DNA of 64,000 nucleotides from Caenorhabditis elegans (lineage: Eukaryota > Nematoda > Chromadorea > Rhabditida > Rhabditidae), in assembly GCF_000002985.6 (NCBI RefSeq), contig NC_003280.10, positions 2,480,001 through 2,544,000 of the forward strand, written 5' to 3'. This document shows positions 55,030-64,000 of the stretch, one piece after another (position 1 is the stretch's first letter; every line of letters starts with the position of its first letter). The position numbers and the translations under genes were made by a program. The notes under the pieces are model-generated. The model was given only the letters and a program-made list of their open reading frames with translations, did no database searches and was not told the DNA's origin.

Positions 55030-57130
55030 CTGATCGCCGCGGAGATACAGAATTTGTGGGGGTTTTTTGGTAGGTAAGAATGTGCCTAGGTGCCTACGTG
55101 ACTGCTCATTTCTTTTTGTCTACTGCACTCTCGGATGATCCAACTTTGCATTTGGTCGCTAGGCGACAGATCCCACGGCAGGAAATAACAATCCCATAGG
55201 TATGCTGACGTGTTGCTTGTTTACTGAAGAGACACAGACTTTTTTATCTAGAATATTTCTACCCCAATTTCCTCACACCTACATTATAATCCTCTTTCAA
55301 CCCAATTTTTTCAAAGTTCACACCAAGTTTATCAACAACTTTTTGTTCCAACATGAGAAAACTACATGTAAATATTTTCAGGCTATCTTAAATTTGACTT
55401 GATTTTGACAAAAAAAATGATTAGATTGGATGTGGGAGGCCGGAAGTTTTCCACGAATCGATCTACTCTGACAAAATTCGATGGCTACTTTAGGAAGTTA
55501 CCGAAACTTAAAGACGAGGTGAGTTGCGTTCAGATTCACACTCCCAAAAAATTATTTAGAGCTCTACCACTACTCGTATTGTCATCGACCGGTCCCCCAA
55601 ACACTTTGAAACAGTTTTGAACTTCATGCGGGACGGGAGCGTAGATCTTCCAGAATCTCTAAAGCACCTTCGGCAGTTGCTCAGAGAAGCGATTTTCTAC
55701 GGCTTAGAAAAGTTGATAGAATGTTGTAAGCAAGCAATGGCAACTTCTGAGATTGTTGTAAGTTTTTGCCAGTAATAAGAATAAGAGAGGTGTAATTTAG
55801 GCCGTTGCTCCAGAAGAGCCTAAAAGCCCTGACACAGTGGTTCCCTTATTGTCAGACTACCAGGTTAACAACAACGATCTGCAGCACATGGTCCGGATAT
55901 GTGGAGACATTTTGAGAAAGCTTGGAAATCGTAAGTATCTCAAAAATCTTCAAATAATTCCTCTTCATTGCATATTTTTAGACAACATTCTCAGTCTCCC
56001 ATCAGTTTATACATTTGACGACTACGTCAATTATCTCAAGTCGGTAACCTCCGCGATCATTCCTGCAGTTTATGCCAGAATCTCCAATTGGCGACATTAT
56101 TTCAAGAAAAGTGATGAAGCACACAGTTGTGTTCAAAAAATCATCCAATGGATTTACGCAATGTTCGCTGGTTTTAATAGACTACCGGCTGCCGTGCATT
56201 GGGAACTTGCTCTGTTGCTATGTGTTTTGATGGTCTTCCAAACCTGTTAATGATCTATACTGCTTTTTAAAATTATATATCTTACCCTTGACAGTAAATA
56301 AAAAAATTTCAAAAATTTTTGAAAAGTTTTATTATGATATTTGGTCATTTTGAGACCATTGGAGTATTTTTCAACAATTTCCTCACTGGCGCTACTCCAC
56401 ATTTAAAAAAGCAGGATAAAGTTAGCAGATGGTATGTTGTCTGAAACTCTTTTCTCTCCTCACCTGCTCAGGATTTTCGCGGGGCACTGTCACTCTTTCT
56501 CCAAACATTTCATTTTTTTCCATCTGCTATTGTCCCTTCTCTGTACCTACAAGTGCTCATAATATCGATTCGTCTGGTGTATCGTTTGTGTATAACATTT
56601 TCTTTACTGGTACTATTACTGTGTGACTGAGAAATAATAGGGTAATAACTGATGAATCGATGTTCTTTCGAGGAGTTAATTATATTCAAACCACGGGAAT
56701 GAGAGACAAAGATTTTTACCGTAGGTTTGAAATCCGGAGACACGACGGCGCTAAAGGAATTATTTTAATTAGTGAATTGTGTTTTGTTTTTTATTACTTT
56801 TCGTAAATAATCTCTGAATAAATTTGCACTTTGTCTTTATCAATAAAGTTTTTTGATCAAAACATATGTAGTTATAATTACCACAGGAGCAGAAATTCTG
56901 CGAACTACTATAATAGATGAAATTTATACTAGGCCACGACATCATATTCTTCTTCAATGTAGTTCAGAAGGTTATGATTTTTAAAGGTATAGTCGCGATT
57001 TGCTTCAAAACTTTTATTGGCTAGAACTGAACTAGCCGTTTGCCGAGAACGGAAATTTTTTAAGAGTAGATTTGCCGAATTTGCCGAGCTCGACAAATTT
57101 TGAGATGTGTCGCATACCCCTGTTGCATGG
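55030..57130. repeat. Palindrome, right arm (2101 bp)
   Basis: Reverse complement of 52565-54665, indel-free. Substitutions noticed include AAATTC/GCATTT-type and CACCC/GATGA-type changes near 55130-55160. Confidence 0.95.
55417..56250 (+). CDS. KCTD-like BTB protein with hydrophobic tail, right-arm copy
   Basis: Exons 55417-55518, 55560-55757, 55801-55930, 55982-56250; 699 nt, 232 residues, phases consistent. Same architecture as the left copy: T1-type BTB domain at the N-terminus, helical middle (YQVNNNDLQHMVRICGDILR), C-terminal hydrophobic tail (LALLLCVLMVF). Upstream, TTTTCAG at 55375-55381 could be a trans-splice site. The two copies are divergently transcribed from near the palindrome centre, so they share mirrored promoters. 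Their near identity means either very recent duplication or ongoing arm-to-arm gene conversion. Confidence 0.77.
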
Positions 57131-57266
57131 GAGCTTGTAAATGTACAACAGTAAGTAATACTGCACAGACAATCCTACCGTACCCTTTTAGTAATTTCGC
57201 CGTAGTTTTGTAAAAAGTAGATAGTTGGAAAATTGCTGAAAATTTCCGCGCACCCCTGGATAATAC

Positions 57267-57330
57267 CTGATTTTACATGAAATCCATTGAAGAGCATCAG
57301 CAACAAATTGAGGAGTAGTTGTTTCTTCAT
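57267..57330 (-). pseudogene. Orphan signal-peptide exon, copy 1
   Basis: 64 nt from ATG 57330 encode MKKQLLLNLLLMLFNGFHVK and end at CAG|GTATTATC in phase 1. A gene reading leftward from here would run straight into the palindrome edge at 57130, and no following exon was found. Tandem duplicate at 57765-57828. Confidence 0.5.
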
Positions 57331-58010
57331 TATGAGAATGAAACGAATTCTCTCGAACAGAAGAAATGAATCAAATTTGTGATGATTTGTCAGCATGAGA
57401 GGAAAAAGGATGAATACGTGGCGGTTTTTTTGGGGTTTTTGAAATTTCACGTAAAAATTTAGAATTTTTCCTGTTTTAATCATTACTCGATTGAAGGAAA
57501 ACACACATTTCGGTGGTTCTTTCGCTGCGGCCGACACTTTTTGGGTTCTGCGCCGCACTTTACAGAAGGCGCTGCAAGAAATGATGACTGAAACTATTGG
57601 TGAAAGGTAAGCAAAGAAAATCGCAAAAGTAGATCATTCCGACAATCAAAAAGTCACTGAGAATAATAAAAACCATCTGAATAGTTGTGTGAACGTTTTG
57701 CACAATTTGTAACATACCACTATGTCATGTACAATGTCAAAAATGATATTCAAAAATTAAATACCTGATTTCAATAGGAGCCCATCGAACATGAGCAGCA
57801 GCAAATTGATGAACAGATGTGTCTTCATTCCGTGTAGAAAACGAATTTTCTCGAACAGAAGTAATGAATTTTATTCGTTGTGATTTGTCAGCATGAGAGG
57901 AAAAAGGATGAATACGTGGCGGTTTTTTAGGGGTTTTTGAAATTTCACGTAAAAATTTAGAATTATTCCTGTTTTAATCATTACTCAATTAAATTTTAAG
58001 GTAAAAACTC
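57330..58010 (-). repeat. Tandem duplication of ~500 bp
   Basis: The segment 57330-57500 (TTTGTCAGCATGAGAGGAAA, GGATGAATACGTGGCGG) recurs at 57830-57990, together with the signal-peptide exons just left of each copy. Confidence 0.75.
57765..57828 (-). pseudogene. Orphan signal-peptide exon, copy 2
   Basis: 64 nt from ATG 57828 encode MKTHLFINLLLLMFDGLLLK and end at a GGTATTT donor in the same phase as copy 1. Length, phase and sequence conservation suggest a once-real secreted or membrane protein exon; the rest of the gene was not found. Confidence 0.5.
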
Positions 58011-58044
58011 TCATTTTTGAAAAAAAAAACTACCGGGAAAACAT

Positions 58045-58375
58045 GGGGAGCCTTCCGAAAATTTTTAGAAAAATCTAGAAATTTTGTGGAACCTTCCGAA
58101 AATGTCTAGAAATATCTAGAAAATTCTGAAAACTTTTGGAACCTTCTAAAAAATCTAGAAAGTCCTAGAAAAGTCTGAAAACATGTGGACCCTTCCGGAA
58201 AGTTTTAGAAAAATCTAGAATTTTTCTAAAACTTTTAGAAAACCTAGAACAGTTTTGGAACCTTTTAGGAACTTCTGGAAAAACTGGAAACTTTTGAAAT
58301 TTTTAGCAAACTTTTAGAAAAATCTAAAAAAGTTCTGGAACCTTCTGGAAATTTCTAGAAAAATTTGGAAAAAAA
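58045..58375 (+). repeat. Minisatellite, GAACCTTCCGAAAATTTCTAG units
   Basis: Roughly 10-12 imperfect ~30-bp units mixing GGAACCTTC, TCTAGAAAAATCTAGAA and CTTTTAGAAAA. Low-complexity; no gene. Confidence 0.85.
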
Positions 58376-58559
58376 TTCTTTAAAAAATTCAAAAGCGCAT
58401 TTTTATTCAATTCTGAAATTATATCAGTTTTGAGATACCATTTACAGTCCGTGAAAGCTTACAAAAAGCAACAATTTATTCAAAAACCAAATCATGCACC
58501 AAGCTCAAACAAAACTTTTCAGGAAGTTTTCCCAAAACCATTGTAAGTTGATAAGCGTG

Positions 58560-58859
58560 AAGGTCTCTCAGAATCTTCTGCTGCCTTGCCAAGACACCCA
58601 GAATCCCAATGAGCTCTGCGAACCGCGTGGAGCCACTACATCATAGTGATAACCGCTTGATGGAAGTCCACAAACTACACATTCTAGGGGACGGGCGGTT
58701 TTTTCCTGGAAATTTTGGAAATTTGGGAGTTTATTAGTGCTTAGTTTTGGTTGCAGGTTTGCAAAAAAAAAAACTTCAGAGGGTTTCAAATATATTTAGT
58801 TTCAACTCACTAAATTAAATGCAACTCACCCTAAATCCGAAATCAATAACTGTCGTCAT
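58560..58859 (-). pseudogene. Nuclear hormone receptor DNA-binding domain fragment
   Basis: Minus-strand exon 58859-58830 (ATG ACG ACA GTT ATT...) and an exon from 58705 after TTTCCAG read ECVVCGLPSSGYHYDVV, the start of a nuclear-receptor zinc finger (CxVCGxxxxGYHYxV). The expected SCxxCKxFFRR that follows is replaced by APRGSQSSLGFW: both later zinc-binding cysteines are gone, and the frame ends soon after without a second finger or ligand-binding domain. Worm nhr genes are very numerous, and relics are expected. Confidence 0.6.
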
Positions 58860-59371
58860 TTTCAAGAGGGTAAATGCAGTTGCAGTGTGTGATTCTATCT
58901 TGTGTCTCTGTCTATGTTTTTTTTTTTTTTTTTCTTTGTTGCTGCTCATGCTAGATGGATTCCAATCCAAATCAGGTATTAGCTCAGTTTGACTTGCCTT
59001 CGCTCAACTTACATGGCCCTGCTGAGCTTAGCCTAATTTGTTTTTGCTCAGCTTGGCCTGTTCAAGATAGTCCAAACTCTTATTTTATCTTGGCCCGATC
59101 CTCTCAGCTCATCCTAACCGTTTAACCTTCTAATCAAATTTGTCAAATAGGTCAAATAGGCCAAATTCGAATATCTCAAATTGCTCAGAAATGCTCGAAA
59201 AAATCTTACAATTTGAGTGAGAAGTATTAATGTTTTGTATGTTGAAAATTGTTTTCATCTGTTTGCATCATTTTTGTGTTAAAAATCAAAATATTTAGAC
59301 CAAAAATTATTAGATTAGCTAGATTGAAACAATGTTTCTACACAACTTTTTCTAAAATTTTATATTTTCAG
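58860..59371 (+). other. Region that should hold the first exon of the WSN gene
   Basis: Two candidates for a signal-peptide exon were examined: ATG 59231 (MFCMLKIVFICLHHF, donor T|GTGTTA at 59277, right phase but poor donor) and ATG 58914 (poly-Phe, donor CAG|GTATTA at 58976, wrong phase). Neither is convincing. Also has a poly-T run and GAGCTTAGCC/TCAGCTTGGCC words. Confidence 0.4.
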
Positions 59372-62300
59372 CTCCTCCTCCACCTAGACGCTCTTCTGCT
59401 CTCCACGATGCCATTGACAAGCTCTCCATCGTTGCTCGTGTCACCAATGCAATCACGATTCAAAAAGGACTCAACGACAAGTCAATGAAAATGGCAAATC
59501 TTCTGGATGAGCTTCTGAATATTCCACCAGGTGACGGGTTCTCTAACCTTCAGACACTTGATCTGAAAAAGGCAAAAGAGGGATACATTGGTATTGCAAA
59601 GGATGCGGGGGCGTTGACGAAAAGTTCACTGGATGGTGCAAAGAATGCTCAGAGATTGAAGCATTTGGGAGATATGGGGAAGAATGTGGAGATGCTGAAA
59701 AAGGCAGAAGCTGCTGATTTGACAGATGCTATTGGGAAAGTGACGGGATCATTTGATATATCGACAAGTCTAATTACAACTTCTCTGAAACCTGTTTCGG
59801 AGCACTTGAATTTACTGCTCAAAAACAAGTGGACACCAGACACAGATCAACGTGCAAAGGAATGTATTAATAGTCTTAAAAGTTCTCTCGGTTCGTTGGG
59901 TAGCACTCTGAGAGAGGCGTCAAAATATGAAGATAGCTTGAAGCTGTTGTGGTCTGTTATAAACATCTCACAGAGTTTTGACGTTGTTGAGCGTCTAGGG
60001 GTTGTGGCTAAGACTTATCACAATCAATTCAATGAGATCAGACAGCTTTCAAAAGATTTCAAAAATACGAAAGAAGAGTTTACCAAACTAGACTCGTTTT
60101 TCAAGCAGTTCTCATTGCTGCGTTTGCTGAAAGATTCTATTTCGAAAAGTTTAAAGATCCGCTCGACAACGCCTTCAAATTCTACAAAACCTCGACTTTT
60201 GACGTCTGGCTTTTTGAACGGGTTAGGTAATGTTCAAGCAGTGAAGAAGGATCTAAACAACGAATGGTTTTTAAAGAAAATTGCTAGAAACGATAAAAGT
60301 TCGTTGATTGTGCTGAAACAGTATTTGCGTTTTTTTGAGACGGTTAGTTCTAAATCAGTTGAAATGGAAACTGTTTTCACGCCACTTCGAACTATCTCTG
60401 CCAAGCCAATTGAAACATCGGAAACTTTACTCAATTCAGCTGTTGAAGTATACGTAAACCCAACCCAACTGCAAACATTTCAAAAATCAATTTTGGAAGT
60501 TGGAGAATGCATCGATAAGTTAGGACAAATGACAGCTAATGTCAACTTCGAAACGTTCCAAAAAACCATTCAAAATTTGAAATCATTTGACACTTCTGCA
60601 AGTAAAACGCGATCTTTGTTAAAGAAAATTGTAGAACTGAACGTCCTCGGAGATAGATCTGTTTTTGACCAGCTCCGAACAGATATTAATAATATTAATA
60701 CGAGTTTACCCATAGGGGAATATTTCAGTAACATTATAACTATGAGGGCAAATAAAAACTATCTGAAGATTGTGGAAGGCGTTGCAACAGTATATGAGTA
60801 CTTTGAAGAAATAGGCCAACTTCATATTGACATTGTGATCACTAATCTGAATACAAGCCTTCCAATAATCACTCAAATGCAACCAGTTTTGAAAGGCACT
60901 AACTTGGTAGACACTCTCGAATGCTTGAAAAATAAGAATTTCAATAGCAGTCTAGCTTCCGATGTATTAAAGTTTGGTTCCAACATCCGTGCATTTGGAG
61001 TTCATGCAAAGAATGATAAAGCAACAATTTCATTTCTGGATCTAATATCGAAACTTCAAAATCTGTACTTTTCTGTAAAGAAATCATTAGATGGTAAACG
61101 AACACGACGAGCTACCGGTTCAATTGATCCAACGAAACTTCCTAATCTTTTGGCATCGCAAGATCTCGGGAAAGGATTGCAACTTCTCCGCCAACTCAGT
61201 GAAGTGAACAATAAGAAGAAAATAGTTACGGATGTCACAAAGTTTTCCGATTCCGTGTTTGCAGAAGTTCAGAAAATTCTAAAAACAGTCGACACCTCAA
61301 CACTAAAACCTGAGCTGAAAAAGATGTTGCTGGATTTGACGAATTTGGAGAGTTTTGCAAGCAATCATACTGGTCAAGGTCTTCGAGAATTGGGAGCCAT
61401 ATTTGAGAAGGCTAGTGAAGTGTCTGGAGTTACTGTCAATTCGTCATTGTTGGAAGACCCAGTTGCCAAAACTTTGAGCACTAGCGCCGTGAATGATATC
61501 AAAAAAGCTGCTCCATCCTTCAAGACTCTCGGATCCCTGGAGTTGAACTATGCTAACCATCGCTCGACTTTCAAAGGTGCCTCGTTGTGTATCGTGAAAA
61601 TCGATGAGTTCTTCTCTGATTTTTTTGCGGCTGGTGGAAATGTTGAAAGGTAATTGTACACTTGCAGATGTAGATACATTAATTTCAATTCAATTTCAGC
61701 AGTAGCGGTACTCTGTATGTTGGTGTCGTTGGAGGTATTGCCCTGTTGATTGGAGCTGGCGTCGGAGGATTCCTCTTGTGGAAACATTTAGGTAAGAAAA
61801 TAACCGCGGTTACGATTAAAAGAGCATTTTTTAGACATGCTGAAATTGCTCAAAAACCCGGTCAACTACCGTCATTCGGCATTTACCATACCCGAGGGAG
61901 AAATGAGATATGATGAGATATCGGAAACAAACAGGCACTTGAGTATTCACAGTGCAATTTCGGATCGGAACTTTGAAAGGTTCAAGAATTGTGTGGATAA
62001 CTCAGCTGATGTGAACGCCTACAGTGAGTTTTGTCTAGGTCTAGGTCTAGGATAGTCGCGCTTTTTCAAAAAAAAAAAAACAAATTCAAATCGGCGGTGG
62101 TCATTACATATGATATTTAACGTTTTCTCAAGTCACTACATGTGAAATTGCAAAAAACAAATAAATCTAGATTTTCAAATCGTGAGTAGACTTTAGCCTA
62201 CGTTTGTACCAAGGCTCTGCGGAATTTTTTTCGGCGAACCCACAAAACTAATCCAGCTTTTCTCATCCAAAGTTAATAGAAAAATGTAGAAAGAGGTTTA

Positions 62301-63920
62301 TTGATATCTGAAAATAACATTTTTTCTGTGGAAATGCTTGAAAAAGTCCTCAAATAGTGCCTGAAAGTTGCCTGAAAAACAGTAAAAGTGCCGTGAGAGA
62401 TTTCGGCAAACGGCAACTTTCAAACAATATTTGAGGCCTTTTTTAAAGTGTTTCAACATTAGCATATAGCCGTCGCCAAGACGACTTCTTTAATCAAAGT
62501 GAAATTCCAGGTTGCCATTCCAATTACTATTCAACGCCTCTCCATATGGCAGTCACAAGAAACTTGGTACAATTTGTTGCATATCTTCTTAAAAATGGTG
62601 CAGACCCGTCGAAAATGGATAGCAACTATCAACTGCCAGCAAAACTAGCCGAAAAAACCGAGAAGAAAGAAGAGTTGCTGGCGATGTTTAACAAGTACAG
62701 CAGAGGCAAAAAAACTCATCGGAAACTTCCAAAGTTTGGCCCATCTGATTACAAGGTCTGGATTCACTATAATGATATGATGGCCGAAGCGGGCGAAGCG
62801 GATACAGATGTGAAAGAAGCGTTTGTCAAGATGTTCCCGAAGAATGTAGGTTTTCCAGATTTCGATTAAAACCATACCCAACATTTCAGATGGTTACTGA
62901 TGCTAGGGAAGCCACTCACATCATCTTGCCAACGGATGAAAAAGGTGTTTTGTCGTTTGATGTTCGAGGTGATAAGGAAATGTTTCCGTATATCTTCAGG
63001 TAATTTGTTTGGAACAGGGGCGGCAAATCTCAAAATTTGCCGAGTTCGGCAAATTCGGCAAATTTGGCCGGACTACATAAAATTCGGAATTACTATGTTA
63101 TTTTACTATAGTTTTTTTGAAACAAAATCAATAGTTCTGGCCCAATTTTTTAGAATCCAATAAATAGGTGGTGTGTGCGGAAAATCCACTTTTCAGAAAA
63201 TTGCCGTGCCCGGCAAATTCGACAAATTTGCCGAGCTCGGTAAACTAGGCAAACCCAGCCATTTCGTCAAATTTGCCGTGCTGAGCAAACTCAGTAAAAT
63301 GAGAAAATTTCTGATATTTCCGCAAAAAATTCACAATATTTCAGAGAAACTGTTCTCATGAAGAATAGTTGGATGACCGCCTGTCTCAAGGATAAGAAGA
63401 ATTTCGCGGACGACTACAAGTTCCAGGTGGAAGGTGTTGAGATGAAATCGGAGACTTTTAATACGGTTCGCCTGATTCACCAACACGCTCAACAGTACCA
63501 AATCCCTTATCTGGCTGGAGTCACCATGTATTACCATCAGTTCCCGGAAACACCTGATACAACGTTTGAAAATCTCGTACGTGATCTTGGAGCCGATGTT
63601 CGTCAGGATTTGAGATATTTGGACAGACAAAATACGGTTACTGCTTCCCCATACTATCGCGACGACATTGGTCCAGTGTTCATTATCACTAAGTCGAAGG
63701 ACGAGGTAGGTCTCAAGTGATCTAAGACTCTAAGCCAATTCATTGTTTTCAGCTTGTGAAAGAGTATGCATTTGTGAAGAATAACAACTGCTACACCATC
63801 TTTACCTATTACGAGTTCCTCCAATTCCTGCTTGCATTTAAGATCACTCATTGGAAGTTGACTGGAAAAAAGGAGCCGAATTGTATTGAGAAGTGGGATG
63901 AGCTGAAGCAATCGAAATGA
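59372..63920 (+). CDS. WSN-domain, single-pass membrane, ankyrin and BRCT-like protein
   Basis: Exons 59372-61649, 61700-61791, 61835-62023, 62511-62845, 62890-62999, 63345-63705, 63753-63920; in phase, about 1176 residues plus a missing first exon. Order: WSN domain at the N-terminus (PPPPRRSSALHDAIDKLSIV...ARVTNAI), a ~700-residue helical region, then one membrane segment (LYVGVVGGIALLIGAGVGGF). Ankyrin-like repeats follow (LSIHSAISDRNFERFKNCVD, STPLHMAVTRNLVQFVAYLL, NGADPS), then two BRCT-like units (ATHIILPT...SWMTACLKD; YLAGVTMYYHQF...FIITKSKDELVKEY). WSN is a nematode-specific domain of unknown role. If the N-terminus is secreted, ankyrin and BRCT parts face the cytoplasm. BRCT usually binds phosphopeptides, so a receptor with phospho-reading tail is inferred. 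Could be a recent C-terminal fusion, but phases are clean. Confidence 0.8.
62024..62510 (+). other. Intron of the WSN gene
   Basis: 487 bp, starting with a GTCTAG triplication at 62032-62050 and containing GAGATTTCGGCAAACGGCAA near 62398. The flanking ankyrin exons join in phase. Confidence 0.6.
63005..63330. repeat. GCCGAGTTCGGCAAATT repeat in a WSN-gene intron
   Basis: A relative of repeat A (51550): GGCGGCAAATCTCAAAATTTG near 63018, then AAATTTGCCGAGCTCGG and GCCGTGC words to about 63290. Lies wholly in the intron 63000-63344. Confidence 0.75.
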
Positions 63921-64000
63921 GAACTTAAATAATGATTTGTAATGTGAAATGAATATTTTATTTGTGAAATATAGTTGATTAATTCAGAAATTCCTTTCAT

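Noticed and set aside
54822..55073. Open frame spanning the palindrome spacer
   Set aside because: Translation of repeat A sequence; no start context or homologue.
57175..57558. 127-codon minus-strand frame as one exon
   Set aside because: Only its middle (signal peptide) is conserved in the tandem copy, and that copy supports a splice donor at 57267; the rest is unsupported.

Overview
The window looks like nematode nuclear DNA, most likely a Caenorhabditis autosome arm, and C. elegans or a very close relative is the best guess. The reasons are AT-rich sequence, many short introns with TTTTCAG acceptors and GTAAGT-like donors, gene families expanded in worms (MATH-BTB 'bath' genes, KCTD-like BTB genes, SPK-domain, WSN-domain, ZYG-11-like, MBT-repeat and nuclear-receptor sequences), interstitial TTAGGC telomere-type repeats, and Tc1/mariner-type palindromic elements. 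Species and chromosome are inferences. No rRNA gene, CRISPR array, operon with clear internal spacing, or certain functional tRNA was seen.

Layout. 0-4 kb: two tandem paralogues for small secreted, cysteine-containing proteins; copy 2 has a C-terminal tail resembling a GPI signal and copy 1 lacks it. 5-6.2 kb: an unrecognised gene with an apparent frameshift. 6.2-10.4 kb: mostly repeats. 10.4-16.6 kb: an intact-looking ZYG-11-like gene (LRR plus armadillo-like), with a 795-bp palindromic element in an intron. 17-22 kb: transposon graveyard (tRNA-like fragment, 5'-truncated mariner, Tc1-ended palindromic element, 5'-truncated LINE with A-rich tail). 24.9-34.6 kb: a 13-exon gene with three SPK domains whose introns are loaded with dispersed repeats, four copies of a ~160-bp repeat and a 1-kb minisatellite. 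35-44.5 kb: three minus-strand MATH-BTB copies; only the middle one is open. Copy A has a nonsense codon; copy C has a nonsense codon and lost one exon to an insertion. A 4.4-kb LTR element without recognisable gag/pol, bounded by 432-bp LTRs and a perfect CTTAC duplication, sits just upstream of copy A. 45.3-49.2 kb: a 9-exon MBT-repeat gene (minus) with telomere-like repeats in two introns and three tRNA-like repeats in a third. 49.5-52 kb: satellite-like GCCGG/AAATTT arrays and a 5'-incomplete KCTD-like BTB gene. 52.6-57.1 kb: a near-perfect indel-free palindrome (2 x 2101 bp, 364-bp spacer), each arm carrying the same KCTD-like BTB gene. 57.2-58.9 kb: two orphan signal-peptide exons, a minisatellite and a decayed nuclear-receptor fragment. 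59.4-63.9 kb: a large gene encoding WSN domain, helical ectodomain, one membrane segment, ankyrin repeats and two BRCT-like domains.

Functionally the genes are separate lineage-expanded families rather than one pathway. Two recurrent themes are ubiquitin-ligase adaptors (ZYG-11-like for CUL-2, MATH-BTB for CUL-3, KCTD-like BTB) and possible chromatin proteins (SPK, MBT). Exon models were built by hand from splice signals and phase. The SPK, MBT, bath-B, palindrome BTB and secreted-protein models add up to whole codons; first exons of the ZYG-11-like, WSN and 5-kb genes could not be fixed.
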